NCBI GenBank assembly: GCA_023261505.1
Contig: JAHFOV010000006.1
Span: forward strand, 1-36,154
Direction of reading: 5' to 3'
Length of the DNA stretch: 36,154 nt
Origin: Planctomycetota bacterium
GTDB taxonomy: Bacteria; Planctomycetota; Brocadiia; Brocadiales; Bathyanammoxibiaceae
How positions within the stretch are numbered: the stretch's first letter is position 1; the number at the start of each line of letters is the position of its first letter. This document shows, one piece after another, positions 5,928 to 13,811 of this stretch. The translations under genes were made by a program, and so were the position numbers. The notes below the pieces were generated by a model that saw only the letters and a list, made by a program, of their open reading frames with translations, was not told where the DNA came from and made no database searches.

Positions 5928-7409
5928 TCAAAAATCCATCTGAACTCTCAGGCCGAAGGTGGTGAGGAAGTCATCATTTTCTCCTGGCAGGGGGCTAGCG
6001 GAATGCAGGAGAACCTGAGAATTGAGAGAAACGTTCATATGGTCAGTCAGGAAGAAGTTGTAAAAGGCCTCTGCCAGGTCCTCTTTGTCCCCCTTGAAGG
6101 CCTTAATCTGACTGAAGGCTAGTGCAGTACGATCGTACTTCCTTGAAGAAAAAGGTGAACTAAACCCTAGTCCCAGGCTCCATGCCCACTCCGGCTCATC
6201 TGTGGCGGTGTTTCCTGTTACCCCGTATCTCGCAAAGCCCGTAAGCCTCTGGGTAAACTGCTGGTCAAGGCTGAGGCCCACAGCCTGGCTCCTGGTGTCC
6301 CCATTGTACCTCCCCCATAGGCGATAATTCCCTCCCTGCCCAAATAGGAACCTCGGGGCGTAGTAATCTACCTCTGCTATTGTATAAGGCTTGTCAGTTA
6401 TGGCAGTGCCAGAGTCATCGGCGCTTGCTAGACCCAATCCAAAGCTATATCCCTTCTTTGTGTCAAAGTAGCCCACCAGGCCCGGGCTATTCTTCGGTGG
6501 TGCACTTAGGACAGGGTTATTTACAAGGGCACTGGTCAAGAATTGGGTGGTCTCATCGTTCGCTACGTTGTTCATATCAAAGTAGTTGGTGAGGTCTATC
6601 ATCCCACTCACCAGTCTCAACCTGTCCTGCATAAAGATAGACTGTAGCCATGCCTCCCTGACGCTGACTGTGTCGTGGGTTGAACCACGTGAGGCATCAT
6701 CATTTAGCCCAGAGATGCTGTGAACGAGCAGGTCTGGCCCACTGCCTCCGATAGCCTCAAGGTCTATGAACAGGGTAGAGTTAATCATGGGACGGTGAAG
6801 GAAAAAGAGGTCAAAAGACCCCTCGGCAAATGCTGTGTCCTTCTTATGGCTATTTAATAACTGCTGGAAGACCCCAGTGGCACTCACACCTATAGCCACC
6901 CTCTTCTTGAACTCCTCCTCCATCATGGCCGCTATGCGGTCAGAGATGCTCTCCTTACGGGCGTACTTGAACTTCCTGTAGGCCACACGTTCTTTCTGTG
7001 GCTTACCGCAGAGGTGGCAACGACCATCAGGACCTGGATGGTCATAGATATGCCCTTCGGGACATACCCATTCGGAGACCTTTTTTATCTCTTCCACCGG
7101 CTCCAGCAGGAATACCTTCCCCGCCATTTCTTCCAGACTTTCCACCCGTTTTTCAAGCCTCTCTTTCTTAGAAACAGGTGGCGGTGTCTTTTCGGCCGGA
7201 GGAACCGCAGGTCCCCCACTAAGCCGGGCCAACTCTGTATCAAGACTTTCTATCCTGGACCGGTCCTGCTCCATTTTTTGACTTAAACTTTGCTGTTCTG
7301 CCTTAAGGTGTTCCAATTCGCTCCTCAGTCTTTCTATTTGCTCCACTTCAACAGCCATGCAGGGACTGCATAGGAGCAGCAGAAATAACATCTCTAGAAG
7401 CCTTCTCAA
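5928..7409 (-). CDS. Outer-membrane porin with coiled-coil and Cys/His metal-binding-like insert
   Basis: A 493-residue exported protein. TTG at 7409 is preferred because GGGAGGG lies 4 bases upstream; the internal ATG at 7391 has no such site. The signal peptide ends near CMAVEVEQ. Residues 22-65 and 82-97 are coiled coil around a Pro-rich hinge, as in porins tethered to peptidoglycan. Residues 116-134 hold a ribbon-like motif with Cys116, His120, His124, Cys131 and Cys134, similar to heavy-metal-binding (HMBD-like) segments. From about 168 onward there are alternating amphipathic beta strands, ending in the terminal aromatic pattern LRVQMDF typical of beta-barrels. No TonB box or plug is seen, so it is not BtuB. 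It is the first gene after two cobalamin riboswitches, which suggests a role in uptake linked to corrinoid or cobalt status. Confidence 0.78.
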   Translation of the reverse strand: MRRLLEMLFLLLLCSPCMAVEVEQIERLRSELEHLKAEQQSLSQKMEQDRSRIESLDTELARLSGGPAVPPAEKTPPPVSKKERLEKRVESLEEMAGKVFLLEPVEEIKKVSEWVCPEGHIYDHPGPDGRCHLCGKPQKERVAYRKFKYARKESISDRIAAMMEEEFKKRVAIGVSATGVFQQLLNSHKKDTAFAEGSFDLFFLHRPMINSTLFIDLEAIGGSGPDLLVHSISGLNDDASRGSTHDTVSVREAWLQSIFMQDRLRLVSGMIDLTNYFDMNNVANDETTQFLTSALVNNPVLSAPPKNSPGLVGYFDTKKGYSFGLGLASADDSGTAITDKPYTIAEVDYYAPRFLFGQGGNYRLWGRYNGDTRSQAVGLSLDQQFTQRLTGFARYGVTGNTATDEPEWAWSLGLGFSSPFSSRKYDRTALAFSQIKAFKGDKEDLAEAFYNFFLTDHMNVSLNSQVLLHSASPLPGENDDFLTTFGLRVQMDF

Positions 7410-7445
7410 TTTACCCTCCCTTCCCCTCGGAAATGGGATAACCTG

Positions 7446-7610
7446 GTGTGGCAGGATAGGTCTCCTGGCTAACGGATCTTCCTACTCTCTGCGCCTTCCC
7501 CTCTACGTCCGCCTGAGGCGGATAGAGAGTGGCCTATTGCAGATTTCGTCCCCGTTACAGTTGCGGGGCAGCGGCAGACTTTAACTGCCTTCCCTTACAT
7601 CCTGCACGTT
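7446..7610 (-). promoter_or_regulatory. Cobalamin riboswitch, porin-proximal copy
   Basis: On the minus strand the cobalamin aptamer core is clear: GTAAGGGAAG, then GCTGCCCCGCAACTGTAA, then GGCCACT, GGGAAGGCG and the B12 box AGCCAGGAGACC. P1 pairs GTGCAGGAT (7599-7607) with ATCCTGCCAC (7448-7457). No terminator hairpin follows before the porin start some 40 bases away, so control by ribosome access is likely. The variable hairpin contains the genomic mini-palindrome at 7508-7522. Confidence 0.93.
7508..7522. repeat. Mini-palindrome TCCGCCTGAGGCGGA within the riboswitch hairpin
   Basis: A 6-base stem with a 3-base loop, almost identical to the palindrome at 2729-2743. It forms the tip of the variable stem between the GCCACT and GGGAAGGCG elements of the proximal cobalamin riboswitch. 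Confidence 0.5.
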
Positions 7611-7693
7611 CATCGGCGAATCTACCGATGCAATGTTATGTGTAAGATTTTTAGTCTAACTTACCTTTAAGCTTCACCTCCAGTAAAAAATAC

Positions 7694-7736
7694 AACAAAA
7701 AAGCCCGCACCCTCTCCTTCAGAGAAGATGCGGGCT
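7694..7736 (-). terminator. Intrinsic terminator of the distal cobalamin riboswitch
   Basis: On the minus strand AGCCCGCA pairs with TGCGGGCT around an inner CTTCTCT/AGGAGAGG stem and is followed by at least six T. It lies 54 bases after the distal riboswitch and before the proximal one, so it probably ends transcription when cobalamin is bound. Confidence 0.88.
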
Positions 7737-7789
7737 ATGGATATTCTTACCAGAATCCCGCCTTCCCTACCTCGGGGAGGCTGGTAACG

Positions 7790-7984
7790 TATCTACAGGC
7801 AGGTCTTCTGACTATCGGGTCATTCTACTCATTGCGCCTTCCCCCAATATTTGGAGTGGCCCTTGCCCCGTGTTAATTACCGTACGGTGCTTGCAACTTT
7901 CGTCACCGATTACAGCGGCGGGTCCGTGATGGCCTTTCACCATCTTCCCTGTTTAATCCACGTACGAGCGGACACCTGTAGATA
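7790..7984 (-). promoter_or_regulatory. Cobalamin riboswitch, promoter-distal copy
   Basis: On the minus strand: CAGGGAAGATGGTGAAAGGCC, then CCGCCGCTGTAATCGGTGACGA, then GGGCCACT, GGGGGAAGGCG and the B12 box GTCAGAAGACCTGCC. P1 pairs TATCTACAGG (7975-7984) with CCTGTAGATA (7790-7799). It is followed by a hairpin (7742-7785) that could act as expression platform and then by a strong terminator. Confidence 0.93.
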
Positions 7985-8003
7985 AACCGCTAAAACGCTG
8001 CCA

Positions 8004-8032
8004 CTTTTACCACCTCTCTTCCCATATGTCAA
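8004..8032 (-). promoter_or_regulatory. Sigma-70 promoter of the cobalamin-controlled operon
   Basis: On the minus strand a perfect TTGACA (8027-8032) is separated by 17 bases from TAAAAG (8004-8009). The predicted start of transcription is about a dozen bases before the distal riboswitch P1, which fits a leader beginning with the aptamer. Confidence 0.65.
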
Positions 8033-8425
8033 GGAAATTTTGGTCTCGATGAGCTTTCAAACAAAAACAAGAAAAGAGATTACGTTGTGCTGCTTTTTTA
8101 TGCCTTTTTTGACAGAAATCTTGCAATTTAAGTGTTTATTCAACACGATTTGACAAGTAAAGACGAAAAGTCCAGTTTTGTTGAAAAGAAGCTAAGTTCA
8201 ATAAAATCAAAAGGTTATTTCTTCTTCAAGGAATGGTGTTGGAAAAAGTAGACATTTTTTTCTTGTTCTGAGCGGTGGCAGTTTCTGCTTAAGTTGTTGC
8301 ATTATATTGACTTCTTTGCACTTAGATACATAGCATGATAAATAGGCATTACTTTTGCTAGGGTAATCGGTTAACACTAAGTTATTATAAATCTAATTAT
8401 TTAATGATTTCTTAGAGGGTTTAGG
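8033..8425. other. Gene-free intergenic region between divergent operons
   Basis: About 390 AT-rich bases separate the riboswitch promoter from the TPR gene. No ORF, RNA gene or strong hairpin is seen. A weak sigma-70 candidate is present on the plus strand (8307-8336). I looked for a sigma-54 GG-N10-GC site and did not find one. Confidence 0.5.
8307..8336 (+). promoter_or_regulatory. Weak candidate promoter of the TPR gene
   Basis: TTGACT (8307-8312) and TAGCAT (8331-8336) are 18 bases apart, about 90 bases before the TPR start codon. The minus-10 match is poor. Confidence 0.3.
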
Positions 8426-11400
8426 ATGAAAAGAAAAGGCAAAAGCCTGGTTTGGATTGGCTTAATTATCGGATTAACATTCTTTGGAATAGTAGCGACC
8501 CTTTTATATAAGGGAAGGGGTAGGATTTATACCTGGATGACCTTCAGGGGTAAAGAGCCCGTAGAAAGGGGAAAAATATATGCAAGGTTAAACAGATATA
8601 ATGAAGCCATCGCGCAATTCAAGAAGGAAGTCGAAAAAAATCCCGAAAGCTTCGAGGCACACTACCAGCTTGGCCTTGCATACAATCGAATAGCAGAGTT
8701 TGACAGAGCATTGTCAGAGTATGAGATTGCAAGTACCTTACGGCCTGATTATACAGATACCGATGTAGAGGTAGCTTCAACCTATCTCAATAAAGCCGTC
8801 CAGTCCCGCAACGCCGGGCAGGATGAGGCCACAGTCTCTAAGTTACTCCAGCAAGCTATAGATTCCTGTGACGAGATACTTAGCAAACAACCCCAAAACC
8901 TTAAAGCATTAGTGCTTAAAGGCAAAATGTATATAGAGCTGGGCGACCCCGAAAGCGCAATCACCTGCTTTAATAATGCATTGGCGATAAATAAAAACTA
9001 TGCTGAAGCACACCTTGGTCTCATTGACCTCTATGTAGCCAAAAGGGATTACATAAAAGCTGAGGCCATGTCTCTGGAGGCCTTAAAACAAAATCCCGGA
9101 GACTTCGCCATTGGCCTTAACCTCGCTCTTATATACATTCAACAGGGCAGGGAGGAGGCGGCCCTAAAGACCCTGTCAGGCCTCACTGGTAACAAAGACA
9201 AGCAGATACAGATTAATGTTATGAAGGGGTTATTATGCCTAAGAATGGGTAGATACCAAGAGGCCTCTGACGCGGCTGAAAAAGCCTCTGAATTAGCCTC
9301 ATCAAGGGACATACCTGTTGTAGAATATATACGTGGTGTAATTGCCCTGCAGGACAAGGACTACTCCAAGTCTATTGCCCACCTAAGGCAGGCTACCGCC
9401 CATATGCCCAACTCTCCAGAGGCCCATTATTTCCTAGCATTAGCCCTAATAGAAACTCAAAAAAAGGAAGAGGCAAAAACCGAGCTCTTAAGTGCTATAG
9501 GTTCTAACAAGGAGTATGCACCGGCAAAGTTCACTCTCGCACAAATTCTGGCTCAAGAGGGGCGCTGGGAGGAGTCTACAAGTTATATAAAAGAAATCCT
9601 CGAACAAGACCCATCAAACATCTTTGCAATGGAGCTACTAGGCAAGGCTTTTCAGGCCCAAGGAAACTTCCAGCAAGCTAGACAGGCATTTAGCAGGCTA
9701 ACGGAACTGGACCCCCTCTCCGCTAACAAAAATCTGGCCTACCTTGATTTTGCAGAGGGTAAAATAGGCAAATGTCTTAGAACCTGCGATGCTGTCCTGG
9801 CTGAAGACCCTGACCAACCAGGGGTGCTTTATTTAAAGGGGCTAGCCCTTTTCCGTAGCGGAGACCTTACTGCCGCTGGCCAATCCTTTAAGGAGGTCCT
9901 GAAGCTTGAACCTGATTTTCTGCCCGCAACTCATGAGTTAGCTAAAATATCGCAAGCTCTAGGCAATAAAGACGAAGCTGTGTCAATCCTCACAAATAAT
10001 CTCAAACGAAAAGACAAAGACGTTACCTCCTACCTGCTACTAGCTGTGATACATGAGGAGACGAAGGAAATACGTAAGGCCCAACAAGAAGTCGAGCAAG
10101 CAATTGAGATTGATAACGGTTACATACCTTCATATATGGCCCTGGGAAGAATTTATATCATACAAACAAAATATGATAAGGCAGTTGATACCTATCGGAA
10201 GGGCCTTAAACTCCAGCCATCCGAAGCTCTTTTGCATATTGGCAAGGGAACAGCTTGTCATCTAATGGGTGACCTGCAAGGGGCAGAAGAGGCATTTCAG
10301 GAGGTCATTCGCATAGCTCCAAACTCCCCCTCCGGCTACGCAATGCTTGTAAACGTCTACCTCAATGCTGAACAGACCGACAGGGCCACGGAGACTATTG
10401 ACGGTTCGCCGCTTACCCAAGAACAGAAGAAACTGTATCGTGACTTTATAAGCGATGTAGCCACAATAAGGTCAAATTCAGAGGTCTTGAAAGACCTGAA
10501 CGAGGCCATCTTCTTTGGGACGAATTATTCCTACAGCAATGCCCTGGAAAAGTGCAAAGAGGTAGCCAAAGCCGTACCAGGCAATGCACTGGTATCTATG
10601 TATCTTGCTAATCTCTTGACGGCCAAGGGTAAGTCTGCAGAGGCTGTTAAGGTCTATGAGGCACTTACACTCTCGTCAGAATCCAACCTTCCGAGCATTT
10701 ACCAGGAGATGGGAAAGACGTATCTTAGTATGAGGGATTATGACAAAGCTATCTGGGCTCTGGAGGAGGCAGTGGTCTCTAACCAGGCTGACCCTTCGGC
10801 GCGACTTCAACTCTCTGAACTATATCTTCAGAAAGGAGATACGGAAAAGGCTCTAGCCCTGGCCAAAGATGTTCTTTCCCAAGACCCTAAGAATGCCTTC
10901 GCTCTGAACCTCCTTGGGCAGTCCTATCTAACAAAAGGGGAGTTAGAGAAGGCAGAAAAACAATTTTCTAAAGCGGCAGAAAGGGGCGATATACAAGACG
11001 TCAGCCGATACAACCTGGCAAAAACCAAGTTTTTAAAGGGAGAGGTTGAAGATTGTATAAAAGAATGCAAGAACGGCCTGGAGAAAAATCCAACTAACCC
11101 TGACCTCCACCACCTACTTGGCGTTGCCTTGGTCAAAAAGGGAGAGATAGCGGAGGCACAAGAAGAATTCATAAAGGCTGTTGACATCGATCCTCACTAT
11201 GTACAGGGATACCTGAGTATAGCCTCCATACATAACCTGCAAGGCAGGCCAGACCTGGCCTTATCTATCTGTGGCGCCGCCCTGGAATCTAACCCAGACT
11301 CCCTTGACATAATGCTCATGCTTGCTGGTTGCTACGCTGGACTAGGCAAATACGAGAAGGCACTGGAGCAATATCAAAAATGCCTTGCACAAAAGAACAA

Positions 11401-12751
11401 CGAACCTCAAGCCCTTTTTGGCCTTTCCACCGTCTATTTTCTAAAAGGCGATATTGACAGGGCCCTTGACACCCTCCAAACCTTGCTAGATCAAAGGACA
11501 GACTTTCCTCCGGCGTATCTTGTTCTGGCAGAGATTTACAGGAAACAAGGGCACATCAACCAGGCCATCCAAACCTTTGAGAACCTCCAGAAGACAGCCC
11601 CTGAGAGCGTACCTTTGGCTACCCTTGCACTCCTATATCTTACTCAGGGAGACTATGACAAGTGTTTACAGCTACCTCAGGAGGCCGTTCCACACCTCCT
11701 TTGGATAAAGGCCATTGCTTACCAGTTAAAAGGTCGGTACCGTGAGGCAGAGTCTAATTGTGAAGAGGCCTTGCAGGCTAGTAATGGAGACGTTTCAACT
11801 GCATTGAGCCTTGCCAATATAGCTTTGGCTTCAGGCGAAAGGCAGAGGGCAAAGTCGGTAATAGAAAAGGCCAATCTACCTGCCATGTTAAAACAGGCTT
11901 ATTCTAAGCTTATAACCACTACCCCTGATGGCACCGCTCCCAAATTTGCGGCCCATATGAATGTTATGCTGGTCTGCCTCGCTGAAGGTTGGGTAAAAGA
12001 GGCCCTGGAAGGATGTAAAAAGGCCAAGAGCCTTGTTCCAGAAAGTATTGCTGTATCTGATTTGCTTGGACAAAATCTTATTATGGCGGGAGAGATGGAA
12101 CAAGCCGCAAATACCTTTGCTGATATCATCCAAAAGGATAGCTCCTACAGCCCTGCCTACGAGAACTTGGCCTACATTTACACCCTAAAAGGGGATAAAG
12201 AGATGGCCCTTGATACTTATAGGAGGCTGGTGGAAATAGAACCCAATTCAAGCCGGGCGCACCTGCAAATTGCAATGTTCCTACAAAGAAGGGAAGACAT
12301 CGACGGGTGTATAAAAGAATATAAGAAAGTTATTGAGCTTGCACCAAGTTCTGCGGAGCGTATAGTGGCCTTTAACAATCTTGCCTGGGTGCTCGCAACC
12401 AAGAAAGGCAGTCTGGATGAGGCATTACAGTATGCCGTGAGGGCAAGGGAACTGGCACCAAACAATGCTGAAACAATGGATACATTGGGCTGGATTTATT
12501 ACCTTAGCGGAAAATATACAGAGGCTGTTAAGGAACTTCAGCAGGCTTCTAGACTCTCTTACGGCAATCCCAGCGTGTATTTCCATCTGGGTGTTGCATA
12601 CCTGAAAAAGGGAATGGATTCCAGGGCCCTCCTTCAACTTCAGAGGGCAATAAAAGCGGGAGTGGATTTTCCTGAAATTGAAGAGGCAAAGAGGCTTGTG
12701 AAAGAAATAGAGAAGGGAACTGCTAAGGTTTCCGGAACAAGCACTTTCTAA
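8426..12751 (+). CDS. prsT: Giant membrane-anchored TPR protein, PrsT-like (PEP-CTERM system)
   Basis: A 1441-residue protein. Residues about 8-29 form one hydrophobic anchor after a basic start (MKRKGKS). The rest is an almost unbroken array of roughly 34-residue TPR units, with recurring patterns such as AHYQLGLAYN, AEAHLGLIDLY and ALNLLGQSYL, ending near residue 1425. With a short cytoplasmic N-terminus, the array would lie in the periplasm. Its place directly before a histidine kinase, a sigma-54 regulator and a PEP-CTERM protein matches the PEP-CTERM TPR protein PrsT. It is much longer than the roughly 900 residues I recall for that family and has a transmembrane anchor instead of a lipobox. 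It is probably a scaffold for exopolysaccharide or protein export. The PrsT assignment rests mainly on context. Confidence 0.7.
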   Translation: MKRKGKSLVWIGLIIGLTFFGIVATLLYKGRGRIYTWMTFRGKEPVERGKIYARLNRYNEAIAQFKKEVEKNPESFEAHYQLGLAYNRIAEFDRALSEYEIASTLRPDYTDTDVEVASTYLNKAVQSRNAGQDEATVSKLLQQAIDSCDEILSKQPQNLKALVLKGKMYIELGDPESAITCFNNALAINKNYAEAHLGLIDLYVAKRDYIKAEAMSLEALKQNPGDFAIGLNLALIYIQQGREEAALKTLSGLTGNKDKQIQINVMKGLLCLRMGRYQEASDAAEKASELASSRDIPVVEYIRGVIALQDKDYSKSIAHLRQATAHMPNSPEAHYFLALALIETQKKEEAKTELLSAIGSNKEYAPAKFTLAQILAQEGRWEESTSYIKEILEQDPSNIFAMELLGKAFQAQGNFQQARQAFSRLTELDPLSANKNLAYLDFAEGKIGKCLRTCDAVLAEDPDQPGVLYLKGLALFRSGDLTAAGQSFKEVLKLEPDFLPATHELAKISQALGNKDEAVSILTNNLKRKDKDVTSYLLLAVIHEETKEIRKAQQEVEQAIEIDNGYIPSYMALGRIYIIQTKYDKAVDTYRKGLKLQPSEALLHIGKGTACHLMGDLQGAEEAFQEVIRIAPNSPSGYAMLVNVYLNAEQTDRATETIDGSPLTQEQKKLYRDFISDVATIRSNSEVLKDLNEAIFFGTNYSYSNALEKCKEVAKAVPGNALVSMYLANLLTAKGKSAEAVKVYEALTLSSESNLPSIYQEMGKTYLSMRDYDKAIWALEEAVVSNQADPSARLQLSELYLQKGDTEKALALAKDVLSQDPKNAFALNLLGQSYLTKGELEKAEKQFSKAAERGDIQDVSRYNLAKTKFLKGEVEDCIKECKNGLEKNPTNPDLHHLLGVALVKKGEIAEAQEEFIKAVDIDPHYVQGYLSIASIHNLQGRPDLALSICGAALESNPDSLDIMLMLAGCYAGLGKYEKALEQYQKCLAQKNNEPQALFGLSTVYFLKGDIDRALDTLQTLLDQRTDFPPAYLVLAEIYRKQGHINQAIQTFENLQKTAPESVPLATLALLYLTQGDYDKCLQLPQEAVPHLLWIKAIAYQLKGRYREAESNCEEALQASNGDVSTALSLANIALASGERQRAKSVIEKANLPAMLKQAYSKLITTTPDGTAPKFAAHMNVMLVCLAEGWVKEALEGCKKAKSLVPESIAVSDLLGQNLIMAGEMEQAANTFADIIQKDSSYSPAYENLAYIYTLKGDKEMALDTYRRLVEIEPNSSRAHLQIAMFLQRREDIDGCIKEYKKVIELAPSSAERIVAFNNLAWVLATKKGSLDEALQYAVRARELAPNNAETMDTLGWIYYLSGKYTEAVKELQQASRLSYGNPSVYFHLGVAYLKKGMDSRALLQLQRAIKAGVDFPEIEEAKRLVKEIEKGTAKVSGTSTF

Positions 12752-12772
12752 AAAACTAGAAAACGAGTGAGG

Positions 12773-12904
12773 ATGATAAAAATAGGCGTTTGTGCACTAA
12801 GCTCATCCGGCCCCTTGATAATGGAGTGTCTCCGAAAAAATCCTCGGCCAAAAGTCGAGTCTTTAAGGGAGGGAAGGCTGGCTTATTTTCCTTCCCGTTG
12901 GTGA
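12773..12904 (+). CDS. Possible 43-residue small ORF
   Basis: An ATG at 12773 preceded by GTGAGG opens a 43-codon frame (MIKIGVCALSSSGPLIM...) ending in TGA at 12902. It lies in the 240-base gap between the TPR and kinase genes. I recognise no family. It could be a leader peptide or chance. Confidence 0.2.
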   Translation: MIKIGVCALSSSGPLIMECLRKNPRPKVESLREGRLAYFPSRW

Positions 12905-12990
12905 AGTTGTAATTAATGCCTGGGGCATCTAAGGAAATGGAGAAGCCAAAGGTGCTCTTAGGACTGAAGGATTCTTAATAATTAAATAAA

Positions 12991-13746
12991 ATGAATCCCC
13001 CACGTATAATCACTACTAAAACTCTCCAGAAAAAGGGTACGAACGTGGTAAACCCCCTACCCAAGCAAGTGTCCTACTCGGAGGATAAGGAGCGACTCAT
13101 TGTCCTGGGAAAGGGGACAGCAGAGTTAGCACATCAGTTAAAAAATTCCCTCGATGGTATTCGCAGATTCCTCAGTCTTAGCCTGGCATGTGTAGATAAC
13201 AAAGAAAAGGTAACCTATTATATCCTCAATGCAGAGGGAGCATTAAACAGGTTGGACAATATGGCAGAATCCCTACTGAACTTTGCCAAAAGGGAAAGGC
13301 CCGCCAATAGAGAACCTATAACACTACAACGAATGCTGGCAGACATCCTTCACTTGTACGAAGACAAAGCAAAGGCCAATGGAATCAAATTAGTAACCCA
13401 TTGTGATGAGCACTATCATCTCCCTGTGCCAGGCGATTTTTACCATGTCTTTCTAAACCTGATAAAGAATGCTATAGAGGCGATGCCCCTTGGAGGAGTC
13501 TTAAGGGTGCTAACCCAAGTAAAAGGCGGCAAGATAGAGGTGGCCATCTCTGACACAGGGGTAGGAATACCCGAACACTTGAGAAAAAAACTATTTAAGC
13601 CTTTTTTCACAACAAAGGGGAAGGACGGCACCGGCCTGGGGCTAGCCCTAAGCAAGGAGATTGTGGAAAGATATGGCGGAACAATTTCCTTTGAAAGCAA
13701 GACCGAAAATGGCTCTACTTTTAGTGTGATTATACCAACAATATAG
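12991..13746 (+). CDS. Small soluble histidine kinase
   Basis: A 251-residue kinase. The H-box is GTAELAHQLKNSLDGIRRF with phospho-acceptor His about 48. The ATPase domain shows N-box NLIKNAIEAM, G1 box DTGVGIP and G2 box GTGLGLALS. There is no transmembrane segment and no recognisable sensor domain; only about 35 residues precede the H-box. PEP-CTERM kinase PrsK is normally much larger and membrane-bound, so this is a reduced relative or a different kinase. It is followed 65 bases later by the sigma-54 response regulator, its likely partner. The signal may come through the adjacent TPR protein or another sensor elsewhere. No clear ribosome site precedes the ATG. Confidence 0.88.
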   Translation: MNPPRIITTKTLQKKGTNVVNPLPKQVSYSEDKERLIVLGKGTAELAHQLKNSLDGIRRFLSLSLACVDNKEKVTYYILNAEGALNRLDNMAESLLNFAKRERPANREPITLQRMLADILHLYEDKAKANGIKLVTHCDEHYHLPVPGDFYHVFLNLIKNAIEAMPLGGVLRVLTQVKGGKIEVAISDTGVGIPEHLRKKLFKPFFTTKGKDGTGLGLALSKEIVERYGGTISFESKTENGSTFSVIIPTI

Positions 13747-13811
13747 ATGCCTAGTGCTTAGGCAAATTTCCTTCGCCTGAGTTTTGTAGAGGTCTAACTG
13801 GTAAGGATTTA

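Noticed and set aside
7611-7626. Repeat family shared with 32084-32097 (CGGCGAATCT-type hairpin)
   Set aside because: Two short near-identical hairpins exist, but two copies of 14 bases are too little to call a repeat family from this window alone.
8260-8300. Sigma-54 promoter before the TPR gene
   Set aside because: TGGCAGTTTCTGC looks similar, but GG and GC are 8 bases apart instead of the needed 10.
12752-12990. Riboswitch (cyclic di-GMP type) between TPR and kinase genes
   Set aside because: No conserved aptamer core could be matched; only a weak small ORF is present.
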